From a virus, in the IMG/VR virus record IMGVR_UViG_3300010413_000863, positions 1 through 35,285 of that record: 35,285 nucleotides of DNA; one strand, given 5' to 3'. The translations under genes were made by a program, and so were the position numbers. Shown one piece after another: positions 17,201-25,300 of this stretch. Below the pieces are notes generated by a model that was not told the origin of the DNA, did not search any database, and saw nothing but the letters and a program-made list of their open reading frames with translations. Each line of letters begins with the position of its first letter. Within the stretch, counting starts at the first letter, position 1.

Positions 17201-18019
17201 AGCTTCTGCCAGGAGTTCCTGTCGATGGAAGTCGGCAAGGACGATGAAGGTAACGAGCGTGTCTACCTGGGCGACACCAACGGGTTCGTTTGGATCTTCG
17301 ACATCGGAGACACAGATGGAGTTGGATACCCGAACGCAACCGGCACCGTCAGGGGCACGGTTGCATCTGCTGGAACCGCTATCACCGGAGCCGACTACCT
17401 CACGGTGGAAGGCGGTGGGTTCATCACTGGTGGCCTTCCTGGGCTGGCTGGCCTTTCCGGTCTGGCTGGTCTGTCTGGCGCTCTTGGTGGCACTGATATG
17501 GGTCTGGCAGGAGTTTGTGTCTACACGCGGCCCGCTGGAGCGGCGCTCGATGACCCTTGGACAGTCCGCACCATCTACGCGGCCACCGACGACACCCTCT
17601 ACGTGACGCCTCCGTGGGACGCGGAGAAGCCTGCGGTGGGTGATGACTTCATGATCGGAGCCATCGAGTTTGACTGCCTCTTCAAGCCGCAGAACTACGG
17701 TTCTGACGACATGACCAAGCGGGACTGGAGGCAGGTGGTTGTTCACGAGATCGAGAGCTTCGCCTCGAAGCTCCGCGTGCAGCTTCTCCCGGACTTCCAG
17801 CTCAGCGACCCTGAGGAGCTTACAGTCATCGACTCGGTGACTCAGGAGACTGGCCAAGGCCGGGTCTTCCGCATGGACTACAGCAAGGGTCGACAGGTGA
17901 AACCTCTCGGTCGCTACGTCCACAGCTTCATGGCGGTTCGGTTCAAGAACTTCGCTCCCGAGGAACCCATCCGCATCATCAACCACATCCTGATGACAAC
18001 CCCGAGGACATCGAAGTAA
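14258..18019 (+). CDS. Tail nozzle / beta-propeller protein with large inserted domains
   Basis: 1253 residues. Residues 1 to about 530 are an all-beta, Thr-rich region without a firm family; it includes ConA-like stretches (FPLDFNGDDVFTTTIFSNSY). Residues about 535-1250 match propeller-type tail nozzle sequence. They include LLIITNGSTIPKKFNP, TYRYRYTFRN with GKESDPN, the core RNRLFGMGDIPNL, VSNFDRLVICKRRKTYVL, and YYPRKEQYLLLLP-like and GDTNGFVWIFDIGDTD strands. This would be the distal short-tail hub that plugs DNA and touches the cell surface. At residues 1058-1078 sits a Gly-Leu-rich loop (GLAGLSGLAGLSG). The start follows the previous stop by TGATG; the stop overlaps the next ATG as TAATG. 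Confidence 0.8.
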   Translation: MTVLGLRYPKTFVHGDFPLDFNGDDVFTTTIFSNSYLAIGQGASPWIAPSRYSQVRKVVFWLCCRQEQTGADPTFNIRLRMLPNSSSATARVIDTDEVVPGATKLYTDQTITTITNLIYSKVGTSALPRRVGTLSSRDSQIIQIEFDRFDPSSAEFFNDWDLIAANGNENEYLRYHPVIERVDGGTWASGAANPNNPMKVLGVGFSVVQAPTGVNRTCTMVRGYAGNYFNAGITTAADAVNQSRQRPFHYVAADWDNITGIYFWTDMPYTGAAGNDDVQAHVQAATEGSGTITSTERYVENCYPGASTVSKWVHRSQNILSLIQDGDYLGLAFGRHVAVSTNQPTGWFEIIQENFNRTVNFHEFGCAEGYLIGDITPTTTYSPDSALFDPTWYQSLPDDNILSKRLVSAMKQVSAGNVPFQTMVIDADLFTGWSSSTTIQELTPKLSATPTSTVGYKLMDRAIDDAAPDPINLAGQRRLGIRYEGTWVAGGNNQEGGMSYVVALYVPNREFLDLGPVFELGAFNPEGCAATSAGLGEPPLLIITNGSTIPKKFNPTAAGTNGEIEDAGIPTPYEGEVPSSQVDDTAMSPMGGLDAGTYRYRYTFRNCCTGKESDPNLDDIVVDTTGASPSAKVTLSFANVRIPADAQICEICLYRTVEGGDYPIMAKVGCFNPDETSLIVDELGDDQLDFTNDGLSLLNGPMPCVPVVVDFRNRLFGMGDIPNLTPAGLVSVVQGEDIVYGNGAVEWDRCLEGKFIQVGGDCRSYEILRVLPPEAGLSPPIARLKLVEPYEGTTDAALSYTICGRPNRLYFSEPLEPECWPAANFLDVEPGDGDRLMGAVSNFDRLVICKRRKTYVLTFRENPGLEIIVPSRISSDIGCIAPRSFAQVESGSVWLSDRGLALYDGRTVQHVEESSNMNDLFTDPDNPNYIRRDRNGRVIEAVGVFYPRKEQYLLLLPTIQTDRGCNLMLVWDVKLKNVTLLSFCQEFLSMEVGKDDEGNERVYLGDTNGFVWIFDIGDTDGVGYPNATGTVRGTVASAGTAITGADYLTVEGGGFITGGLPGLAGLSGLAGLSGALGGTDMGLAGVCVYTRPAGAALDDPWTVRTIYAATDDTLYVTPPWDAEKPAVGDDFMIGAIEFDCLFKPQNYGSDDMTKRDWRQVVVHEIESFASKLRVQLLPDFQLSDPEELTVIDSVTQETGQGRVFRMDYSKGRQVKPLGRYVHSFMAVRFKNFAPEEPIRIINHILMTTPRTSK

Positions 18020-18834
18020 TGGCTGGCGGAGGCAAGGTAAGAATCGCGGACCGAGACAACACGGGCGAGATGGCTCGGGTGGTCAACGGTCGTCTTCTGG
18101 TTTCCGGGTCTGGCGGTGGCGCGGCTACTGACGTGAACATCGACCAAGTCGGAGGCAACCCGGTAGGGACTACGGTTCCGGTCAGCGACGGCGGCGGTTC
18201 TCTGACGGTAGACGGAGCTGTCACCATCCAAGAGCCACTCTCCGTTGATGACAACGGTGGATCGCTGACCGTGGACGGAACTGTCGATGTCGGCAACTTC
18301 CCCGCCGTTCAGCCGGTGAACGACAACGGTGGTTCGCTGACGGTCGATGACGGCGGTGTTCCGATATCCGTAGATGACAACGGTGGTTCTCTGACAGTCG
18401 ACGGATCGGTTGCCGTCAGCAACTTCCCTGCGGTCCAACCAGTCAGCGACAACGGTGGATCGCTGACTGTGGATGGTGCAGTGACGGTCAGCGGGACGGT
18501 GAGCGTCTCCAACGGGTTCACCCCGAGCCAACTCAATCAGTCTGTCGCTGGCGAACCGATCGCTGTGACAACTGTGGCTCCAGTGAACGTCCACAACCCA
18601 GGCGGGGCAGAACTCATCACGATCTTCGCATCCAACCTGACCACGGTGGATGCAACGATCATCGTGAACTTCGGAGGCGCTGTCGCCCCTGCTAACGACC
18701 TCTACTTCTTCGTCCCATCGGAGGAGACGGTCCCGCTTGTCGTGCAGGCGTATCTCGACAACGGCTCCATCGACATCAGAAGGGCGGCAGGAGCCGGTCA
18801 AATCAACATCTTCGGCAGGGTGGACGTGCTGTGA
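18019..18834 (+). CDS. Beta-repeat tail fibre/appendage protein
   Basis: 271 residues. A short N-terminal anchor (VRIADRDNTGEMARVVNGRLLVSG) precedes five copies of a [V]xDxGGSLTVDG repeat (residues 55-165). Two repeats are followed by NFPAVQPV. Such repeats form trimeric beta-stalks in phage fibres. Residues about 195-271 form a separate beta domain (ELITIFASNL ... INIFGRVDVL) that recurs in the next gene. It probably forms a trimeric host-contact or neck appendage. No enzymatic motif or chaperone domain is seen. GTGA overlap with the next gene. Confidence 0.7.
   Translation: MAGGGKVRIADRDNTGEMARVVNGRLLVSGSGGGAATDVNIDQVGGNPVGTTVPVSDGGGSLTVDGAVTIQEPLSVDDNGGSLTVDGTVDVGNFPAVQPVNDNGGSLTVDDGGVPISVDDNGGSLTVDGSVAVSNFPAVQPVSDNGGSLTVDGAVTVSGTVSVSNGFTPSQLNQSVAGEPIAVTTVAPVNVHNPGGAELITIFASNLTTVDATIIVNFGGAVAPANDLYFFVPSEETVPLVVQAYLDNGSIDIRRAAGAGQINIFGRVDVL
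18181..18480 (+). repeat. Five tandem coding repeats (xDxGGSLTVDG)
   Basis: Copies begin at about 18181, 18244, 18316, 18370 and 18442, so spacing is 63, 72, 54 and 72 bases, that is 21, 24, 18 and 24 residues, all multiples of three residues. Nucleotide identity between copies is high in the GGTGGATCGCTGAC-type core but drifts at third positions, showing selection on protein sequence. The even three-residue steps fit a triple-stranded beta-helix. Confidence 0.8.
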
Positions 18835-19190
18835 CCGTCCTGATCGAAGACCTGAATCAGACGGCTGGTGGCAGACCGATTCTTGCTCCGCTAGCGCCGC
18901 TCACCAACGGACTTCACAAGCTGGGGCTAGACAAGGATCAGGTCCTCATCACTCTCTACGCATCGAACATCGGGGCTGCCTCTGCCTACGTGAACGTCTT
19001 GCTGACGGATACTTCGATCCCCTCTTCAGTGACGATCTTGACTCAGGAGATCCCAACTGGAGAGACCATCCAGATCATGTGTGACGCAGCCTTCTACGAC
19101 ATCACCGACAAGAACCTGATCGAAGTCCAGGCAACCGCAGCGAACTCGATCATGGTCTACGGAAGACTCCTCAGGTTCCCAGCTCCATGA
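18831..19190 (+). CDS. Beta-domain protein paralogous to the preceding fibre tip
   Basis: 119 residues starting at GTG 18831. Residues 35-117 align by eye to the C-terminal domain of the upstream fibre. VLITLYASNI matches LITIFASNL, PTGETIQIMCDAAFY matches PSEETVPLVVQAYL, and NSIMVYGRLL matches INIFGRVDV. It thus looks like a stand-alone copy of the tip or baseplate-binding domain without the repeat stalk, likely from tandem duplication. Role as tail-fibre partner or capsid appendage is inferred. No signal peptide or Cys pair. Ends in ATGA overlap with the next gene. Confidence 0.65.
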   Translation: MTVLIEDLNQTAGGRPILAPLAPLTNGLHKLGLDKDQVLITLYASNIGAASAYVNVLLTDTSIPSSVTILTQEIPTGETIQIMCDAAFYDITDKNLIEVQATAANSIMVYGRLLRFPAP

Positions 19191-19672
19191 CCATCAACCT
19201 AGGACCGATCGGCCTCGGTGCCGGACAACAGCAGTGGGCGGATCGACCTTCGGTTCTCTCCTACCACGAGATCGAATCGTCGATCAACTTCCTCGGTGCT
19301 GGCATCCCGCTCACCGACATCACGATGCAGACGGGCCTGATAAATCAGGGCACTTTCCCCATGCTCGTGACGCGAGCCATGCGGTTCACCCGCTGGCAGA
19401 TCATGTTCTACTTCACCTCTGGTGTAGCTACGAACCTGACCATCCAGATCGGCAAGATCGCGGCCAACGTCTGCAACAACACCCCGGTTGTCTACACCAC
19501 TGTCGGCACCGTGACTGGAGCCACATCATCTCCAGGAATCACCTGCGCTGGAGGCAAGGCGACGACACCAGTCTCGTTCTCAGTGGGCGAGAAATACATC
19601 CTGAGGATCGTGACCTCGGTCGCGACCACGGACCACTTCGGCCGATACATCGCGGGGTTCGACCTGAGATGA
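19187..19672 (+). CDS. Putative virion beta-sandwich protein
   Basis: 161 residues, mostly beta-strand-rich (TRAMRFTRWQIMFYFTSG; TNLTIQIGKIAAN; EKYILRIVTSVATTD), Thr/Ser/Ile-rich, without signal or membrane segments. The composition and place among fibre genes suggest a tail appendage or receptor-binding protein. Segment MTINLGPIGLGAGQQQW is a flexible N-terminus. No specific family is recognised. It is coupled at both ends by ATGA overlaps. Confidence 0.6.
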   Translation: MTINLGPIGLGAGQQQWADRPSVLSYHEIESSINFLGAGIPLTDITMQTGLINQGTFPMLVTRAMRFTRWQIMFYFTSGVATNLTIQIGKIAANVCNNTPVVYTTVGTVTGATSSPGITCAGGKATTPVSFSVGEKYILRIVTSVATTDHFGRYIAGFDLR

Positions 19673-19893
19673 GCCAAGCATCAGACACAGCGATGAGCTT
19701 CCTTCTGGAAGTATCCCGACGCGAAGGCGTCCCGGCGGTCGTGAAGGACTACATCACTTCCCAGCTTCAGAGCACGAGCACCAAGCAGGCTCAGGTCAGG
19801 GACGCGATCCTCACCGCGATCGACAACACCGCAACCCTGGTCGCCCGTAAGGCTGCGATCGACTTCCTCATCGGAGTAGCCAAGGATGGCTGA
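19669..19893 (+). CDS. Small helical protein
   Basis: 74 residues starting at ATG 19669, which overlaps the preceding TGA. It is all-helical and amphipathic (MSFLLEVSRREGVPAVVKDY, AILTAIDNTATLVARKAAIDFLIGVA). A longer frame from 19234 is open but duplicates the preceding gene in the wrong frame, so it is not used. No family recognised; it may be a small structural or chaperone protein for the neighbouring fibre genes. Confidence 0.65.
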   Translation: MSQASDTAMSFLLEVSRREGVPAVVKDYITSQLQSTSTKQAQVRDAILTAIDNTATLVARKAAIDFLIGVAKDG

Positions 19894-20095
19894 GACCTGC
19901 AACGTCGAGCCGTTCCGGTATCAGGCTACTCCACAGTCGGGAGCGGAGACTGGTGCCTCATCCAACCAGATCAACGAACAGGCGTTGGAGGGATACCTCT
20001 CTCGCTTGATCGAGGCGGTCTGCGCTGACCTGACAGCAATCCAAGCAAGGCTCGATGATTTGGAGGCGCGCGTTACTACGCTCGAAACGCCATGA
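19886..20095 (+). CDS. Small coiled-coil protein
   Basis: 69 residues. The N-terminal third is polar, and the C-terminal half is a clear coiled coil (LIEAVCADLTAIQARLDDLEARVTTLE) with heptad Leu/Ile/Val. Small trimeric coiled coils of this sort occur in tail appendages and as fibre connectors. It overlaps its neighbours by eight and four bases. Function not recognised. Confidence 0.65.
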   Translation: MAETCNVEPFRYQATPQSGAETGASSNQINEQALEGYLSRLIEAVCADLTAIQARLDDLEARVTTLETP

Positions 20096-20928
20096 CACTA
20101 GGAGACACTGCGGGACAGTGGCAGAACCAGCAACAGCAACAGCAGCAGCCTGGGCAGACTGGCACTGGCGGCCTCCCTGGCATCGCTGGGGCGCAGTCAG
20201 GGCAGGGCCTTCCTCCGACGGGGATGCAGCAGCAGCTCCAGTCGCTCAACTCTCTCTACGATCAGGTCAAGAACATCCAGGGCGGCCTGGGGTTCGACGT
20301 TCGGCAGCAGCAGTTCCAGCAGGCGGGCAACGCTGAGCTGACTCCGCAGACCGGAGGGATGGGCAGCACGTCGCTCGATGCGCTCGCTCGCAACCTCGCG
20401 CAGAACTACGGAATGCCGATCGGTCGCGGCCGGATCGTGGATGAGAACGGCAACCTGCTGATGACCCCTCAGCAGATCGCTGACGCTTCCGGTGGTCAGG
20501 TCACTCTTGGTGAGGCTGCGACACAGCTCCAGATGATCTCTCAGGCCATCGCGAACAAGCGCAACGAGCAGCAGCAGCAGAAGGGCATCGCGGCCTTGCA
20601 GACTGGACTGGGGCAGGTGCAGTCGCGTGGTCGTGGCTCACTCGCTGCCTTGCAGATGGGGCTCTACGAGGGTCTGGCCGACATGTATTCCAACCAGGAA
20701 TACGAGGCGGCCGACTACAGCTACTTCGTGCAGAAGGAGCAGCTCGACATCCAGCAGGAGCTGATGCGGAAGCAGGAAGAGATGCAGAAGAAGCAGTCTC
20801 GCATGGGCTTCTTCGGTGGTCTGCTAACAGCAGGTCTCGGTTTCGCGACTGGCAACGTCGGCATGGGTGTCGGCGGACTTGGCCAGACGTTCGGATCGGC
20901 AGCAGGAACAGGATGGTTTGACTTCTGA
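20092..20928 (+). CDS. Putative internal virion/ejection protein A
   Basis: 278 residues. The N-terminus is Gln/Gly-rich and disordered (residues 10-60). A helical middle (GEAATQLQMISQAIANKRNEQQQ) follows, then a charged helix (FVQKEQLDIQQELMRKQEEM). The C-terminal 45 residues are Gly-rich and hydrophobic (FFGGLLTAGLGFATGNVGMG). This combination of helix plus a short membrane-active glycine tail recalls podovirus ejection proteins (T7 gp14, P22 gp7-type). The assignment rests on position before two larger internal-type proteins and on composition, not on a firm homology. Confidence 0.5.
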   Translation: MTLGDTAGQWQNQQQQQQQPGQTGTGGLPGIAGAQSGQGLPPTGMQQQLQSLNSLYDQVKNIQGGLGFDVRQQQFQQAGNAELTPQTGGMGSTSLDALARNLAQNYGMPIGRGRIVDENGNLLMTPQQIADASGGQVTLGEAATQLQMISQAIANKRNEQQQQKGIAALQTGLGQVQSRGRGSLAALQMGLYEGLADMYSNQEYEAADYSYFVQKEQLDIQQELMRKQEEMQKKQSRMGFFGGLLTAGLGFATGNVGMGVGGLGQTFGSAAGTGWFDF

Positions 20929-22382
20929 TGGCACGCACAAGCAAGACACGAATCGGTGCGGAGCAGGGTGAACGCGCTCGCGCGATGCGTGAGGCTGCCG
21001 CCACTGGATCTGCTGCCGTCCAACGCGCTCACGAGAGCAAGATCGCCAGTGAGCAAGCCGGTCAGGAGCAGATCACTCGGACCGGGATGCAGGCTGGCCA
21101 GCTCTATGAGGAAGGCGCTCGTCGCCAGGAACAGGCCAAGCAGGCAGAGGCTGACCGCGAGGTGCGCAGCCGGATCGCTGAGGGCGAGTTCAACCTCGCT
21201 GAGCGTGAGAGCCGCATCCGCGCAGCCGACGCCGGGATCGAAGGCGTGGAGAAGCTCCAGAACCCGCTGGAGCAGCGCAAGCAGAAGCTCCAGGCTGAGA
21301 TGGATCAGGGCAACCCGCCAGCCGCCCCAGGTGGCGCAGGTCCTGGCCCTCTTCCGTCGGAAGACGCCCAGCGCCTCCAGCAGCAGACCGGCAAGGATCT
21401 CGAATACACCGGGCGTGGTGGCTACCAGTCCACCCAAGGTCCGGGCGGCATCCGTAGGTCTGGTGAGCGCACGCAGCGTGAGGCGCGCGAGGCTCGCCTC
21501 TTGGAGCAGAAGATCGAGCTGAACGATCTGAAGCTCGCTGAAGGCGGGATGAAGTATCAGGAGGCCCAGGCGAAGGGCAACGATCAGGAGCGTCTCGCTG
21601 CCCTGAAGAGCATGAGCGATTCGATCGACGAGTCGCAGGAACTCATCAACAAGCTGATGAGTGGCGAGATCACGCCGGAAGCCATCGCGGAGACCTACTC
21701 TGACAACCCCTCATTCGAGGGCGGTCAGGTGGACAAGAAGCGCGCGGCGCAGTTCCTCCGCACACGTCTGGGGCAGCAGCAGGTCTCCTTCATGGCGGCC
21801 AGCGGGCAACTCCCTCCAGGCTACGATCCTGACAACCCGGTTATCAAGAAGTTCAACGAGAACTACCAGAACGTCGCAGCATCGTTTCGTTCGCTCGGAC
21901 AGCTCGCGTCCACTGGTCTCGGAGCGCAGGGCTCAGCATTCCAGCAAGCCTCACAGGAATACGGTCAGGGTGAGCAGGGCTCGGCGATCCAGCAGTCCTG
22001 GCAAGGCATCCGCACGATCCAGGAGCGCAACGAGTTCCTTCGCCAGACGACAGCTCAGATCATGCTCGAAGCGGAACGCTATCGGGCACAACAGCAGTTC
22101 TTGATGAAGGCTGGTGGCTTCCAAGAGCAGCTCTCCCAGCGAGACCAGAAGATCGCGCAACAGCAGCAGTTCATCCAGCAGTTACAGGAGCAGGTGCAGC
22201 TCCTTGGTGGAGGTGGTGAACAGCGTCCCGAGACTGAGATGCGCCAGGGCATGAACGAGCAAGGTGAGCCAGTAACAGAGCCGGTTCGCGTCAAGAAGTT
22301 CGGCCCACAAGACGAACAGCGTGTGAAGGAGATGCAGGGTGGAAACCAACCCGAACACCAGTTCCGCAACCCAAGGCGCTGA
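20928..22382 (+). CDS. Putative internal virion/ejection protein B
   Basis: 484 residues, very rich in Gln, Glu, Arg and Ala, nearly all helical and coiled-coil (residues 1-190 and 375-445), with no membrane segment or Cys cluster. Composition and place between candidate protein A and the giant protein match the middle ejection protein of podoviruses (T7 gp15-like), which would form a periplasmic tube. No enzymatic motif is seen. TGATG start overlap with the upstream gene; the last 44 bases overlap the giant gene, whose ribosome site lies within this coding sequence. Confidence 0.5.
   Translation: MARTSKTRIGAEQGERARAMREAAATGSAAVQRAHESKIASEQAGQEQITRTGMQAGQLYEEGARRQEQAKQAEADREVRSRIAEGEFNLAERESRIRAADAGIEGVEKLQNPLEQRKQKLQAEMDQGNPPAAPGGAGPGPLPSEDAQRLQQQTGKDLEYTGRGGYQSTQGPGGIRRSGERTQREAREARLLEQKIELNDLKLAEGGMKYQEAQAKGNDQERLAALKSMSDSIDESQELINKLMSGEITPEAIAETYSDNPSFEGGQVDKKRAAQFLRTRLGQQQVSFMAASGQLPPGYDPDNPVIKKFNENYQNVAASFRSLGQLASTGLGAQGSAFQQASQEYGQGEQGSAIQQSWQGIRTIQERNEFLRQTTAQIMLEAERYRAQQQFLMKAGGFQEQLSQRDQKIAQQQQFIQQLQEQVQLLGGGGEQRPETEMRQGMNEQGEPVTEPVRVKKFGPQDEQRVKEMQGGNQPEHQFRNPRR
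22326..22341 (+). promoter_or_regulatory. Ribosome-binding site fixing a GTG start
   Basis: AAGGAG at 22326-22331 lies seven bases before GTG 22339-22341. No ATG with a comparable site exists nearby, so the giant protein most likely starts with this GTG, 44 bases inside the upstream gene. Confidence 0.8.
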
Positions 22383-25300
22383 CCTGTTCTCTGATGCCTC
22401 CGCTGGGCTTGAGCTGCGCAACCAGATCGAGACGACCCAGGACCCGGAGAAGAAGAACGAGCTGAAGCATCAGGAGTGGATGCGCTACCTGGGGTCCACC
22501 GTCAAGGCGACGGTGAATGGCCACGACCCGGTGCGGACGGTCTATCCAGGCTCGCGCTACGCCACTCCAGAGACAGCGCGCAGCTTCATGGTTCCGCAGC
22601 TCGCTCAGCGCCAGGGCGAGCTGAAGATGATGAAGGACCGGCCGGAGGTGAAGGCTTCGGTCGATCTCTACAACTCCTACATGGAGAAGTTCAGGGAGCT
22701 GAACAAGGTGCCGCTGCAAAGCCTCGGCCCCTACGCGACCGATGAAGAGGTCATGCTCGCTCAGCTCCAGATGCACAAGCAGGAGATCCCTGAGGAGGAC
22801 AGGCAGAAGATCCTGTTCGGGCTCGGCGAGGCGATGCGTCTCGGCAAGCAGATCGACCCGAGCTACGACATCAACAACGACGAGGATCTCAAGCACATCG
22901 CAGCATCGGTCGGCGTCGAGGCTGGCCCCGGCTACTTCTCCGAGGGGGATGTGCAGCCAGAAGAGACGATGGGGGCCGTCGGACGTGTCGCCTACGCGGG
23001 CGTGCGCGCGGCCGAGCAGGGCTTCGCCTCACTCGGGAACGCAGCGATCGAGCTGGGCCTGACAGCGATGGAGGGGATGAGCAGCGATCCCTACTACACC
23101 GATCTGCTCAACGCCTACCGAGCTGAGACGCAGGGCAAGCCCTACGTCGATCAGAACGGGCAGCTCGTCAACACGGCACCTCGACCGCAGACGATGGCCA
23201 ACGCCTTTTGGACGCTCCAGAACGTCCGAGGCAAGATGACCGCCGACGAGATCCGCAAGATGGCGGTGCGGTTCGGCGATGAAGAAGCGATCCTCCATGC
23301 TCAGAAGAGCGGAACGATCGAGGAGTTCAGCACTGCTGTCTCCGCAGGTCTCGGATCGCTTGTTTCGTTCATCGGCACAGGCGGTGGAGCCCTGATGAAC
23401 GCTGGCATGAAGGGCGTTGCCCTCATGTCGGTCGCCAAGGAGGGCTCGCGCATGGCGCTGATCGCCAACGCTCTGCGCGGCTACAAGGGAGCTGGCTTCG
23501 TTCGCAGCTCACTCGGTATGGGCATCGGCACAGCGATGCACGAGTCTGCGCTTTACGGCAGAGTCGATGGCTACGGCAAGGCGTTCGTGAACGGTCTCAT
23601 CATGGGGCCGGTGTTCGCTGCCGGTGGCGTGATGGGCAAGAGTGCGGAGCGGATGCTTGCCACGCGGAAGTCGATGCCAGCGTTCGTGAAGAACGGCATC
23701 AGCGGCTTTGCCGAGGGACTCGGCATGGCTCCTGGCTCGGTCTTCCAACTCGAATCCTCCCTGTGGAAGTTCATGCGCGATCCGAACCCGGATCACGCGA
23801 ACGAATACATGAAGGAAGTCCTGGCCACCGCCATGACGTTCGCGATCTTCAAGATGCGAACGGGCACGACTCCCGGCATGGAAGCCGGTGAGAAGATGGT
23901 CAGTGCCGAGCGCGAGACTGCCTTCCGTCAGATGCTGAAGGAGGAAGCTCAGCCGACAGCACAACAGCGTCAAGCGGAGCGTGCGCGTGATGCGCGGATG
24001 CTCGAAGAGGTCGCGCGGCTACGCAGCGAGGGCAAGGAGAAGGAGGCTCTCCAGGTCGAGATGGAGCGCCTGGGTCTGCGCCAAGCGAAGCGGCCGAGCC
24101 AGGAGACGATCGCGCGTCTGAACAAGGCCAAGGAGACCCTGCTGCGCAAGAAGCGCGGGGCAGAGCCCGAGCTGACCGAGGAACAGAAGCTCGAAGAGGC
24201 CAAGCGGCGCGTCGTGGACTTCGACAAGCTCACCCTCGAAGAGCGGCGCACCCTGGAGATCGAGCGGCGCAAGGGCAAGGAGCTGACGCCGGAGCAGCTC
24301 GAAGCCAGAGTCCAGGAGCTGCCGGATCCCCTGGAGCGGACCGACTTCCGCGATCTGCCGGACCACATTCAGAAGCGACTCATCGACGCCCCGGACGCGG
24401 CGGCTCGCAAGAAGCTCTGGTTCGAGTGGCGGGCCGGTGAAGGCGAGCGCCGGACAGGCGAGCGCCGCCAGGGCCGCGTGGAGATCGCAGGGGCCGCGCT
24501 CAGCCCACGGGGAGTCACCACCCTCCGTCGGGCGCTGAAGAGCGTGCCGGGCGCTGAGCGGCTCGCAGAGAGCCTCACGACAGCCCCCAGGATGTTCAGC
24601 CGGGAGGAGCAGACGTTCTTCCGGGAGGTGATCGACAAGCGCATCCGCGAGCTGAAGACCGTGGAGCTGCGCTCCCAGCTCGGCGAGGGGGCTGGCCGGA
24701 GCGAGGTGCTGAAGCGGACCGCCCGCGAGATTGCCGTGCTCCAGGAGGCCAAGCGGCGGATCGTCCGCAAGCCAGCGATCGTCGAGCGCGTGAAGAAGGC
24801 CGACGCCGTCACGCTGGGAGCGATGGCGAAGATCGCCCTCTCCAACCTGCTTGGGGAGAAGGCTGTGGAAGGACTCGCCAAGCCCCACTGGAAGGAGGCC
24901 CGCCAGGACGCCATCACCCAGGTCGAGGCGGAGATACGGCGTCTCAAGAACGTCGAGCTGCGGGGCACCCTGGCGGCCACCGACAAACCCGGTCGGGCGC
25001 AAAAGGCCAGGAAGGAAATCCGGGCTCTCCAGGAGGCCCTGAAGCGCCTCAGGTTCGCCGAGGAGGCAGAGGTAGCCAAGGAGGCCGGAATCCACGAAGA
25101 GCCAGGGCTGCCCGGCGTGGGGGCCGCAGCGGGCACCAAGAAGCTCGGCCTGGAGAGTCTGATCGCCCAGGCGCACCGGCTGGAGCAGGCCGGGGAGCGG
25201 GTGAGCCTCGGGCAACTGACCGAGGCCGGTCGCCGGATCCGGGCGCGCGGCGAGCTGGAGGCGCAGTTGGAGGCCATGGGCCGGACCCCGGCACAGGCCG

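Noticed and set aside
18181-18480. Possible CRISPR-like repeat array
   Set aside because: Spacing is 54-72 bases, always in frame, with drift at third codon positions; this is a protein repeat.
17914-18801. Minus-strand open frame opposite the fibre gene
   Set aside because: Its apparent repeats mirror the plus-strand GGSLTVDG repeats, and it has no ribosome site or domain.
19234-19893. 219-residue plus-strand frame
   Set aside because: Its first two thirds are an out-of-frame reading (His/Arg/Asp-rich) of the 19187 gene; only the 74 residues from 19669 look real.
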